A DNA stretch of 42,397 bases from Candidatus Rokuibacteriota bacterium (GTDB taxonomy: Bacteria; Methylomirabilota; Methylomirabilia; Rokubacteriales; CSP1-6): NCBI GenBank assembly GCA_016209635.1, contig JACQWC010000213.1, positions 1 through 42,397 on the forward strand, given 5' to 3'. Positions 30,914 to 38,454 of this stretch are shown piece by piece; the stretch's first letter is position 1; each line of letters opens with the position of its first letter. The notes beneath the pieces are model-generated. The model saw nothing but the letters and a program-made list of their open reading frames with translations. It had not been told where the DNA came from and searched no databases. Both the position numbers and the translations under genes were made by a program.

Positions 30914-32506
30914 GTGACAAGCGACATGCCCACTCAGCTTGAAGGGTGCAGCGCGGAGACGATCCCTCTCGTGACCGGCGCCGCAGGCTCGTCGTCGGGC
31001 TCCCCGGCGTCCCACGTCGACGTGCTCCGGGTCCTCGTCGTCGACGACAACGCGCCGATCCTGAGGTTCCTCGACTCGGCCATCACCGCCGAGGGGTGTC
31101 TTGTCTCGACCGCCGGGGCCGCCGAGCAGGCCCTCGATCTCCTCTCGGACCAGCCCTTCGACCTCGTCATCTCCGACATCAAGATGCCCGGGCTCTCCGG
31201 GCTCGATCTCCTCCGCGCCGTCAAGGGCAGGCAGCCGGCGACGCCGGTCGTGCTCATCACCGGCGTTCCGTCCGTGAACTCGGCGGTGTTCGGCCTCCGC
31301 CACGGGGCGTACGACTACCTGCCGAAGCCGTTCTCGGTGAAGGAGGTCCAGCAGCTCATTCAGCGCCTCCGGAGGGACCGGCTCCAGGGCGACAAGCTGA
31401 TCGGCCTCCCCTCCGGGCTCACCGAGGAGCTCCACCGCAGGCAGTTCGGCGTCGAGGTGCTCTGCCGGATCGGCGAGCTCGCCCTCCAGGGCCTCGAGCC
31501 CAAGGCCTTCCTCGAGAGCGTGCTGGGCTACACGATCCAGAGCCTCGGCAGCGACGCGGCGCTCATCCTCCTCCGTGACGAGGACGGCAACTTCCGGTCG
31601 AGCGAGCAGGGCCACCCGGCGCTCGTCAAGCAGCTCCTGAGCTTCCTCCACGCCGCGTTCGAGGATCTGGTGCGGACCGGGGGGATGGAGACGCTCGCGC
31701 TCACCAAGCCGGAGCACTCCTTCTCGGCGATCGCCGCGCTGATCCCGGGGGTCGGCCGGTCGATGGGGATCCTCTGCCTCGGCCGGGACGCCCAGACCGG
31801 CGCGTTCCTCCCGGACGAGAAGGAGCTGCTGCTCGGCTACGCCCAGACGACCGCGCTGGCGCTCCAGAAGATCCTCCTCCGCGAGAACGTCGAGAAGAAC
31901 CTCGTCAACACGATCGCTTCCTTCGTCACCGCGCTCGAGTCGAAGGACCCGTACCTCAAGGGCCACTCCACGCGCGTGTCCATGTATGCCGGCGAGCTCG
32001 CGACGGTCATGGGACTGCCCGAGTCCGACGTGCTCGTGATCTGCCGCGCGGGCATGCTCCACGACCTGGGCAAGCTCGTGGTGATGGACTCCATCCTCCG
32101 GAAGACCGGCGAGCTGACGACGGAGGAGTACCTCCTCATCAAGAGCCACCCGGTGATCGGCGACAAGATCTTGAGCCCCCTCAGGTTCCTGGCCCCGGAA
32201 GCGCAGGTGGTCAGGCACCATCACGAGCGGTACGACGGCGCGGGCTACCCGGACGGGCTCGGCGGCGAGCAGATCCCGCCGTTCGCCCGCGTCGTCACCG
32301 TCGCCGACGCCTTCGACGCGATGACGTCGGACCGGCCGTACCGCACGGCGCTGCCGTTCGACGTGGCGTTCACGGAGATCGTGCGGGGCGCGGGGACGCA
32401 GTTCGACCCCGCGGCGGTCCAGGCCTTCGCGACGATCCCCCGCAACCGCCTCATGGAGATCAGCCAGTGCTTCAACATCTCACTGCCGGCGGTCGAGATC
32501 AGGTGA
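30914..32506 (+). CDS. Response regulator with HD-GYP c-di-GMP phosphodiesterase domain
   Basis: The 530-residue protein starts at GTG 30914 (6 bases after AAAGGG); ATG 30926 is an alternative. The receiver domain is at about 37-155 with D88 (VISDIKMPGLSG). A middle region about 165-325 reads like a GAF-type sensor. The HD-GYP domain follows: GHSTRVSMYAGELA, HD at 383-384 (GMLHDLGK), the helper HH in VRHHHERYDG and GYP at 444-446 (GAGYPDGLGG), with the DAFDAMTSDRPYR C-terminal motif. All catalytic residues are kept, so c-di-GMP hydrolysis is expected and opposes the cyclase at 26875. It overlaps the next gene in GTGA. Confidence 0.94.
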   Translation: MTSDMPTQLEGCSAETIPLVTGAAGSSSGSPASHVDVLRVLVVDDNAPILRFLDSAITAEGCLVSTAGAAEQALDLLSDQPFDLVISDIKMPGLSGLDLLRAVKGRQPATPVVLITGVPSVNSAVFGLRHGAYDYLPKPFSVKEVQQLIQRLRRDRLQGDKLIGLPSGLTEELHRRQFGVEVLCRIGELALQGLEPKAFLESVLGYTIQSLGSDAALILLRDEDGNFRSSEQGHPALVKQLLSFLHAAFEDLVRTGGMETLALTKPEHSFSAIAALIPGVGRSMGILCLGRDAQTGAFLPDEKELLLGYAQTTALALQKILLRENVEKNLVNTIASFVTALESKDPYLKGHSTRVSMYAGELATVMGLPESDVLVICRAGMLHDLGKLVVMDSILRKTGELTTEEYLLIKSHPVIGDKILSPLRFLAPEAQVVRHHHERYDGAGYPDGLGGEQIPPFARVVTVADAFDAMTSDRPYRTALPFDVAFTEIVRGAGTQFDPAAVQAFATIPRNRLMEISQCFNISLPAVEIR

Positions 32507-32883
32507 CGAGCCCGGACAAGCCGAAGATCCTGGTGGTCGACGACGCGGGGCCGGTGGTCATCCTGTGCGTGAACGTGCTCCAGTCCTTCGGCTACTCCGT
32601 CAAGGGCGCCAACCGGGGTGAGACGGCCCTGGAGCTGCTCCGGAAGGAGCGCTTCGACCTCGTCCTGGTGGACTACAAGATGCCGGGCCTCAGCGGCTTC
32701 GACGTGTTCACGCAGTCGCGCGCGATCTGCCCGGACGCGGCGTTCGTGCTCGTGACCGCGCACGGAACGCCGGCCGTCATCGACGAGGCGAAGCGGCTGG
32801 GCTTCAACTCCACGTTGCTGAAGCCGTTCACTCCCGACGAGCTCCGCGGGGCCGTCGAGTCGGTCCTCGCGGGCAGAGCGTAG
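32503..32883 (+). CDS. Single-domain response regulator (CheY-like)
   Basis: The 126-residue protein consists only of a receiver domain: acidic pair D13-D14 (VVDDAG), phospho-acceptor D57 (LVLVDYKMPGLSG), Thr in LVTAHG and conserved Lys in LLKPFTP. The GTG start overlaps the HD-GYP stop (GTGA). Without an output domain it must act by protein contact, for example on a methyltransferase or kinase. The neighbouring kinases at 36289 and 38455 are possible partners. Confidence 0.93.
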   Translation: MTSPDKPKILVVDDAGPVVILCVNVLQSFGYSVKGANRGETALELLRKERFDLVLVDYKMPGLSGFDVFTQSRAICPDAAFVLVTAHGTPAVIDEAKRLGFNSTLLKPFTPDELRGAVESVLAGRA

Positions 32884-32892
32884 GAGCGGCGA

Positions 32893-33687
32893 ATGGTATC
32901 TAATGCACAGACCAGTCGGACGTTCGGAACGGCGGGGGGCGTCATGACGTCGGTGCTCGGGGGCATCCAGTGGGGGCTCGATCGGATGCTGTCGATCGGG
33001 TACGGCCTCGTGTACGACTACATCTTCGAGCAGTTCAAGCCCTACCAGAGCCTCCAGCGCGAGGTCCTCGAGCTGGTCGAAGCGCCCGTGCCGGAGACGG
33101 TCGATCGACGGGAGATCCAGGTGCTCGACGTCGGCTGCGGCCCCGGCAACTTCACCTTCGTGCTCGCCGAGGCCGGCTTCTCGGCGCTGGGGCTGGATCC
33201 CTACGCCGCCCTGGTCGACGTGGCCCGCGAGAAGCGTCGCGCGAAGCAGTTCCCGCACCTGGCCTTCCGGCACGGCGATCTCGCCAAGGGGAGCGGCCTC
33301 CGGGCCCGGAGCTTCGACCAGGTGGTCAACATCCACTCCCTCTACGTCCATCCGGAGCCGCATCAGCTGCTCCTGGAGGCCTGGCGGGTCCTCAAGCCGG
33401 GCGGGCACGCGATCTTCGTCAACCACACGCGCCAGGTGGGACAGTGGGCGACCTTCCTCGAGATCAAGCGGCGCGAGGGGTTCGGTGCCGCGCTCCGGTC
33501 GCTCCTGTGGGTGGTCCCCAACGCCGTCTTCGAGACGATGCGCAAGCGCGTGGGCCCCCACTACTGGGACGAAGACGGGTTCTCGACGCGCCTCCGCGAG
33601 GCGGGCTTCACGGTGCTCGAGATGCGCAGGACGTTCCTCAACGGGGCGAGCCTCCTCGTCTGGGCGAGGAAAGACACCGAGGAGTAG
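32893..33687 (+). CDS. SAM-dependent methyltransferase, paralog 1
   Basis: The 264-residue class I methyltransferase (Methyltransf_11/25-like) starts 7 bases after AGGAG. SAM motif I is VLDVGCGPGNF, followed by the acidic loop LGLDPYAALVDVAREK; motif IV region FDQVVNIHSLYVHPEP and post-motif LKPGGHAIFVNHT. An N-terminal block (RMLSIGYGLVYDYIFEQFKPYQ) is shared with the next gene. The substrate is not evident. It is separated from the receiver gene by 9 bases. Confidence 0.92.
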   Translation: MVSNAQTSRTFGTAGGVMTSVLGGIQWGLDRMLSIGYGLVYDYIFEQFKPYQSLQREVLELVEAPVPETVDRREIQVLDVGCGPGNFTFVLAEAGFSALGLDPYAALVDVAREKRRAKQFPHLAFRHGDLAKGSGLRARSFDQVVNIHSLYVHPEPHQLLLEAWRVLKPGGHAIFVNHTRQVGQWATFLEIKRREGFGAALRSLLWVVPNAVFETMRKRVGPHYWDEDGFSTRLREAGFTVLEMRRTFLNGASLLVWARKDTEE

Positions 33688-34473
33688 ATGGGCCGACCGA
33701 TCGAGTTGGAACTCGTGGAAGGTTCGGGCGCTCGGATGCCCATCCGGCGGGCCATCGAGCGCCTGATCGCCGTCGGGTACGGCCTGACCTACGACGCCGT
33801 GGTCCGAGGGTTCGACCCGTACGAGGCGCTGCTCGACGAGATCACCGCGCTCATCGAGGCCTCCCGCCCGGCCGGGGCGAGCCGGCGCTCGACCCGGGTC
33901 CTCGACATCTCGTGCGGGATCGGGAACGTGGCCGTGCGGCTCGCCCGCGAGGGCTACGGGGTCGTCGGGCTCGACGCGGTGGAGCACCTGGTCGACGTCG
34001 CGAGGCAGAAGAGCCGGGCGGAAGTGGGGCTCGACCTGACCTTTCGCCACCTCGACCTGGCGCGTGACCCCCTTCCGGAGACCGGCACTTTCGACGTGCT
34101 GGTCAGTATGCACACGCTCTACTGGCACCCCGATCCAGCGAGATTGCTGGACGCGTGCTCGCGGGCGCTCAGGCCCGGCGGGCACGCGCTCTTTCTGACG
34201 TACTCGCGCCCAGCGCGCGTGCTCCGGACGTTTTGCGAGATCCGGGCGCGCGAGGGAACTGGCCGCGCGCTGCAGGCCCTTCGCTGGCTGGTTCCGACGG
34301 CGTTGTTCGAGATGCTCCGTCATTGTGATCAGCGGTACCTCACCGAGGCGCAATTCCACGGAGACCTCGCCCGCGCCGGCTTTGAGATCGTCGAGGCGCG
34401 GCGGACCTTCCTGGCCCAGATCAGCCTGCTGGCGTGGACCCGGGCTCGAGCGCGTGGCATGGCGCGTGCATAA
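33688..34473 (+). CDS. SAM-dependent methyltransferase, paralog 2
   Basis: The 261-residue methyltransferase abuts the preceding gene (its ATG follows the TAG directly). Motif I is VLDISCGIGNV, a variant with Ser for the second Gly, then VGLDAVEHLVDVARQK and VSMHTLYWHPDPARLL. Alignment with the first enzyme by eye covers the whole length (for example IAVGYGLTYDAVVRGFDPYE; RTFLAQISLLAWTR versus RTFLNGASLLVWAR), so they arose by tandem duplication and may act as a heterodimer. It is the last gene of the proposed operon; the following 152 bases hold only a weak dyad. Confidence 0.9.
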   Translation: MGRPIELELVEGSGARMPIRRAIERLIAVGYGLTYDAVVRGFDPYEALLDEITALIEASRPAGASRRSTRVLDISCGIGNVAVRLAREGYGVVGLDAVEHLVDVARQKSRAEVGLDLTFRHLDLARDPLPETGTFDVLVSMHTLYWHPDPARLLDACSRALRPGGHALFLTYSRPARVLRTFCEIRAREGTGRALQALRWLVPTALFEMLRHCDQRYLTEAQFHGDLARAGFEIVEARRTFLAQISLLAWTRARARGMARA

Positions 34474-34625
34474 GCACAGAGCATGGATTATGAAGGTGGG
34501 ACTCATCGGATGGCGAGCAGAGGGTGGTGTAGAGAGTGCAGTGAACCCCAACTCCAAGTCATCTTTGGGCTTTACTTGGGGCTCGCCGGGACAGACTCCC
34601 GGGCGAGAGGTGAGGAGATGACGCG

Positions 34626-35276
34626 ATGAACCGGCAAGGAATGAAGCACTGGTCAGTTCTGGTCCTGGCAGTGGTCCTGATGGCCGGCGTCGGCCAGGCG
34701 AACGCCGCCGACGCCACGCTGTACGAGGTGACGGAGAACATGTCGATCGGGTTCGACGGCACGGCCGTCCTCCGTCTGGCCACCGCCGCCCTCCAGGGCA
34801 CCGCCAACCTCGGCACGCCGCTCTGCTCGGACGCCGTGCTGGTGACGAATCCCAAGGCGCAGAGCTGCACCGTGACCGCGATCGGTAGCGACAGCGTCGA
34901 CCTCGCGACGGGTCTCGGCTCCGTGGGGGGCACGTACGCGGTCGTCGTGCAGGGCGACAACAACGTGGACGCGCCCGAGTTTGTGGTCCAGACCGGTACC
35001 TTCACGGGCAGCATGGATCTCTCGCTGGCCGTGCTCGGCATCGCGCCGCTGGGCTTCATCACGAACGGCACGTTCACGATCGATCAGGCGCCGGGTGTCG
35101 TGATCCCGTTCTCGGGGACGTTCCGGCTGCCGTTCTCGATGAGCGGCAAGTCGAAGACGACGCCCCAGAAGGGCAAGGACGCCTTCTACCTCGGCGACAC
35201 CGGGACGCTGATCAAGGTCGGGACGGACGAGAAGTCGCTCGGCATCCCGACCGTCCGCTTCGAGGTCACCTTCTGA
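34626..35276 (+). CDS. Secreted protein of unknown function
   Basis: The 216-residue protein has a clean Sec signal (MNRQGMKHWSVLVLAVVLMAGVGQANA|AD). The mature part is rich in Thr, Val and Gly and likely all beta (AVLRLATAALQG, GGTYAVVVQGDNNV, GVVIPFSGTFRLPFSMSG), with two cysteines (C66, C76; TPLCSDAV, QSCTVTAI) 10 residues apart, probably paired. I recognise no family. The start follows AGGAG by 8 bases. It is 152 bases after the methyltransferase operon, so it may have its own promoter, which I could not identify. Confidence 0.8.
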   Translation: MNRQGMKHWSVLVLAVVLMAGVGQANAADATLYEVTENMSIGFDGTAVLRLATAALQGTANLGTPLCSDAVLVTNPKAQSCTVTAIGSDSVDLATGLGSVGGTYAVVVQGDNNVDAPEFVVQTGTFTGSMDLSLAVLGIAPLGFITNGTFTIDQAPGVVIPFSGTFRLPFSMSGKSKTTPQKGKDAFYLGDTGTLIKVGTDEKSLGIPTVRFEVTF

Positions 35277-35286
35277 CAGGGCTTCG

Positions 35287-35625
35287 ATGAGCGCGACAGG
35301 GCTCGAGGAGAGGGTGGCGGAGGCGACCAGCGACGAGCTGGTCCGCCTCTGTTTCGGGGGTCCGATCACGGCGTCGACCGCGTCCAGGGTCCGCGAGCTG
35401 ATCCGGGCGCGGGTGCGGCGGGGTGACCTCCGCCTCCTCGTCGATCTCCGCGCGGTCACCACGATCGACGTTTCGGGCATCGCCGCGCTGCTCGACGCCC
35501 GGCGAGTGGTCGAGGCCCGGGAGGGCGGCGTCCTGGCCTTCCGGGTCAACGCGACCGTCGACCGGGCCCTCAGGGAATCCGGGACCATCTCGGCGTTTCG
35601 GTTGTGGCACGCCCCCGAGGCCTGA
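35287..35625 (+). CDS. STAS-domain protein, anti-sigma-factor-antagonist-like
   Basis: The 112-residue protein is a single STAS domain: LRLLVDLRAVTTIDVSGIAALLDARRVVEAREGGV. The phosphorylatable serine is kept as S63 in IDVSG (SpoIIAA has DSSG). In SpoIIAA-type systems an anti-sigma kinase phosphorylates this serine; no such kinase gene is nearby. It follows the secreted protein gene by 10 bases and precedes the acetyltransferase. Confidence 0.88.
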   Translation: MSATGLEERVAEATSDELVRLCFGGPITASTASRVRELIRARVRRGDLRLLVDLRAVTTIDVSGIAALLDARRVVEAREGGVLAFRVNATVDRALRESGTISAFRLWHAPEA

Positions 35626-35675
35626 CCTCGGCTGAGCGGGCGCCGGCCGACCTTCCAGACGACACGGGGCAGGGG

Positions 35676-36302
35676 ATGGCGGACCAGGGGGTGGTGATCG
35701 CCCGGGGCAGACGCGTGTCGCTCCGGACCTTCACCCGGGACGACCTCCGCTACCTCGGCGAGTGGGCCGAGGAACCCTTCCTGGAGCAGATGGTCGGCAG
35801 CGAGTTCCTCCACGCCTACAAGCACGTTTACGACAAGGACCCGTCCTTCTACGACGCCGTGCTCACCGACACGACCCAGGTCGTCCTGGTCGTCATCGCG
35901 AACCGCGGGTGGACCAAGCCCGTGGGGCTGGTCCGGCTGTTCAACGTCCACCTCCTGGAGGGGTACGCCTTCCTGGAGACGATGATCACGGACCAGCGGG
36001 CGATCCGGAGGGGATTCGGCGTCGAGGCGGGGAAGCTGATATCCTATTATGGCGTCGACGTGCTGGGGCTCAGGCGGATCGAGGCCAAGGTCTACGAGTA
36101 CAACATCTTGAGCATCAACTCCCTCAAGCGGCACGGATTCCAGCAGGAGGGCATCCTCCGCAAGGCCGGCTTTTTCGGAGACCGGTTCTGGGACGTCATT
36201 GTCTTCGGGATCCTCAAGGAGGAGGTCGAAGAGCAGAGAAAGAAGGACAAGATCTACTTCCCCTTTGATGGCACCGAGGGGAACGCGATTGAGCCTACAT
36301 AG
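35676..36302 (+). CDS. GNAT-family N-acetyltransferase, RimJ/RimL-like
   Basis: This 208-residue protein starts at MADQGVVIARG, with GGGGCAGGGG just upstream; an in-frame GTG at 35604 would overlap the STAS gene. SLRTFTRDDLRYLGEW, IRRGFGVEAGKLISYYGVDVLGLRRIEAKVYEYNILSINSLKRHGFQQEGILRKAGF are the acetyl-CoA-binding motif A and following helix of RimJ/RimL-like acetyltransferases (pfam13302), which modify protein N-termini or small amines. A charged C-terminal tail (EEVEEQRKKDKIYFPF) follows. The target is unknown. Confidence 0.92.
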   Translation: MADQGVVIARGRRVSLRTFTRDDLRYLGEWAEEPFLEQMVGSEFLHAYKHVYDKDPSFYDAVLTDTTQVVLVVIANRGWTKPVGLVRLFNVHLLEGYAFLETMITDQRAIRRGFGVEAGKLISYYGVDVLGLRRIEAKVYEYNILSINSLKRHGFQQEGILRKAGFFGDRFWDVIVFGILKEEVEEQRKKDKIYFPFDGTEGNAIEPT

Positions 36303-38439
36303 CCTCCTGCCCCTCCTCGCGCTCCTCCTGAACGTCTCTCTCGTCGGGGTGTCGTTGGTCCGGAACCCCGCGAGCCGGCTGAACCGGGTCTTCGCCTACT
36401 TCGTGTCCGGGATGGCCCTCTGGAACTTCGGCGTGTTCATGCTCCGGCGGGCCCCGGATGCGCCGAGCGCGTACTTCTGGGAAGTGGTCATCTTCATCGG
36501 GGTGATCATGCTCCCCGCGTTCTACTACCACTTCGTCCTCATCTTTCTCGAGGCCACGACCCGGCACCGGCCGACCCTGGTGCTCGCGTACGCCATCTCG
36601 TTCTTCTTCACCGCGTTCAACATCAGCGGCTCGCCCCTCTTCATGAAGGGCGTGACGTGGACCTACTGGGGCTGGGGGCCGACGCCCGGACCGCTCTTCT
36701 ACGCCTGGCTGCTGTCGTTCAACTTCTACATCATCTACGGGCTTCGCCACCTGATGAAGGCGTACACGGGCGTGGACTCGAGCTTCCGCCGGAACCGGGC
36801 CACGCTCATCGTCCTCGGGACGTTCGTGAGCCTGTCCGGCGGGTTCATCGACCTGACGCGAACGATCCTCGCCAAGTTCTTCCCGACCGCGGACCAGATC
36901 TACCCGGTGGGTATCCCGGCGAACACGATCTTCGCCCTGATGCTCGGGATCTCGATCGTCCGGTACCGATTGTTCGACGTGAACGTGGCGGTGAAGAAGG
37001 TCGCCATCTACTCGCTGCTGGGGGCGGCGATCACCGCCGCGCTCGCCTTCGTGACCTGGGCGACCGAGCAGTACTTCGACATGGAGGGCGTGAGCGCCGT
37101 CTGGGTCATCGGCCCGGTAGGGCTCCTCATCACCCTCCTGCTCACCCCGCTGGGACAGCGCCTCGAGGTTTCCATCGAGCGGCTGATGTTCAGCAGGCGG
37201 CGGGGCTGCTACGAGACGCTGCTCGACCTGAGCAAGCGGATGAGCGGGATCCTCGACTTCGGCCGGCTGGTGGACACCCTCGTCCACGGGCTGGTGCGCG
37301 GCATCCCCGTGACCCATTGCGTCCTCATGACCCACGACGCCCCCACCAACTCCTTCATCGCGTACCGGGAGGAGGCGACGCTCGACGAGAATCTCGACGT
37401 CCCCGCCATCCGGGGCGACAGCCCGATCGTCCAGTGGCTCACGGAGACGGAGAGCGTGCTCGTCAAGGAGGAGGCGAAGCTCAACCCGAAGATCGCCCGG
37501 TATTTCGAGATGGCGGAGGCGGAGCTGGACGAGATCAAAGCGTCGCTGATCGCGCCGCTGAAGATCGAGAACAAGCTGAGCGGGATCCTGCTCCTCGGGG
37601 AGAAGCTCTCTGGAGAGATCTTCGACAGCCAGGAGCTGGAAGTGCTCACGGTCCTGGCCAATCAGGCGGCGGTCTCCCTCGAGAACGCGCGCCTGTACGA
37701 GGGGCTGAGCATCTCGAACGCGCGTCTCAAGGAGGCGAGCCGGCTGAAATCGCAGTTCCTCGCGAACATGTCGCACGAGCTCCGCACGCCCCTCAACTCG
37801 GTCATCGGCTTCTCGAAGGTCCTCCTGAACCGCCTCGACGGCGACCTGACCGAGCGGCAGGAGGCGTACATCCGCTCGGTCCACCACAGCAGCACGCACC
37901 TCCTCGAGCTGATCACCGGGATCCTCGACTTCTCGCGCATCGAGTCGGGCAAGCTCGAGATGCGCCTCGAGGACGTCGACCTCCCGGACCTGGTCGACGA
38001 GTGCATCGAGTCCTCGGTGCCGCTCGTCAAGGAGAAGCGGCTGAAGCTCGAGAAGGATCTTCCGCTGGAGCTGCCCCGGGCGCGGGCGGACCGCACGAAG
38101 CTAAAGCAGGTCCTCCTCAACCTGATCAGCAACGCCATCAAGTTCACCGCCGCGGGCCGCGTCGTGGTGCGCGTCCGGCACGAGGGGGACGCCCTCCACG
38201 TGAGTGTGGCCGACACGGGCATCGGCATCCCCGACGCGGACCTGCCCCGTCTCTTCGAGCCGTTCGAGCGGCTCGACAGCCAGGTCGCTACCCAGGCGGG
38301 CGGCACCGGGCTCGGACTCACGATCTCCAAGCGGTTCGTCGAGCTCCACGGCGGCCGCGTCTGGGCCGAGAGCCGTGTGAACCAGGGGTCGACATTCCAC
38401 TTCACGCTGCCGCTGGCGCCGGTCGCGGCGCAGAGCTGA
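36289..38439 (+). CDS. 7TM-GAF hybrid sensor histidine kinase
   Basis: The 716-residue protein uses TTG at 36289, supported by GAGGGGA 6 bases before it; the ATG at 36268 has no ribosome site. The N-terminal part (about 1-285) has eight or so hydrophobic spans typical of the HisKA_7TM/MASE-like sensor (ASRLNRVFAYFVSGMALWNFGVFM). A GAF domain covers about 310-470, then HisKA with H496 (SHELRTPLN), and HATPase with LNLISNAIKF, DTGIGI and GTGLGLTISKRF. All kinase motifs are complete. The next gene encodes a receiver-kinase, its likely partner. It overlaps the acetyltransferase by 14 bases. Confidence 0.94.
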   Translation: MSLHSLLPLLALLLNVSLVGVSLVRNPASRLNRVFAYFVSGMALWNFGVFMLRRAPDAPSAYFWEVVIFIGVIMLPAFYYHFVLIFLEATTRHRPTLVLAYAISFFFTAFNISGSPLFMKGVTWTYWGWGPTPGPLFYAWLLSFNFYIIYGLRHLMKAYTGVDSSFRRNRATLIVLGTFVSLSGGFIDLTRTILAKFFPTADQIYPVGIPANTIFALMLGISIVRYRLFDVNVAVKKVAIYSLLGAAITAALAFVTWATEQYFDMEGVSAVWVIGPVGLLITLLLTPLGQRLEVSIERLMFSRRRGCYETLLDLSKRMSGILDFGRLVDTLVHGLVRGIPVTHCVLMTHDAPTNSFIAYREEATLDENLDVPAIRGDSPIVQWLTETESVLVKEEAKLNPKIARYFEMAEAELDEIKASLIAPLKIENKLSGILLLGEKLSGEIFDSQELEVLTVLANQAAVSLENARLYEGLSISNARLKEASRLKSQFLANMSHELRTPLNSVIGFSKVLLNRLDGDLTERQEAYIRSVHHSSTHLLELITGILDFSRIESGKLEMRLEDVDLPDLVDECIESSVPLVKEKRLKLEKDLPLELPRARADRTKLKQVLLNLISNAIKFTAAGRVVVRVRHEGDALHVSVADTGIGIPDADLPRLFEPFERLDSQVATQAGGTGLGLTISKRFVELHGGRVWAESRVNQGSTFHFTLPLAPVAAQS

Positions 38440-38454
38440 GAGGACCACCGAGCG

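Noticed and set aside
29627-32224. A minus-strand open frame of about 865 codons
   Set aside because: Antisense to the nuclease-like and HD-GYP genes, whose motifs are clear. No coding pattern of its own.
34474-34625. A c-di-GMP riboswitch or strong terminator in the gap after the methyltransferases
   Set aside because: The conserved GEMM core is not visible; only a 6-base dyad CCGGGA/TCCCGG near 34590 is present, with no T tract.
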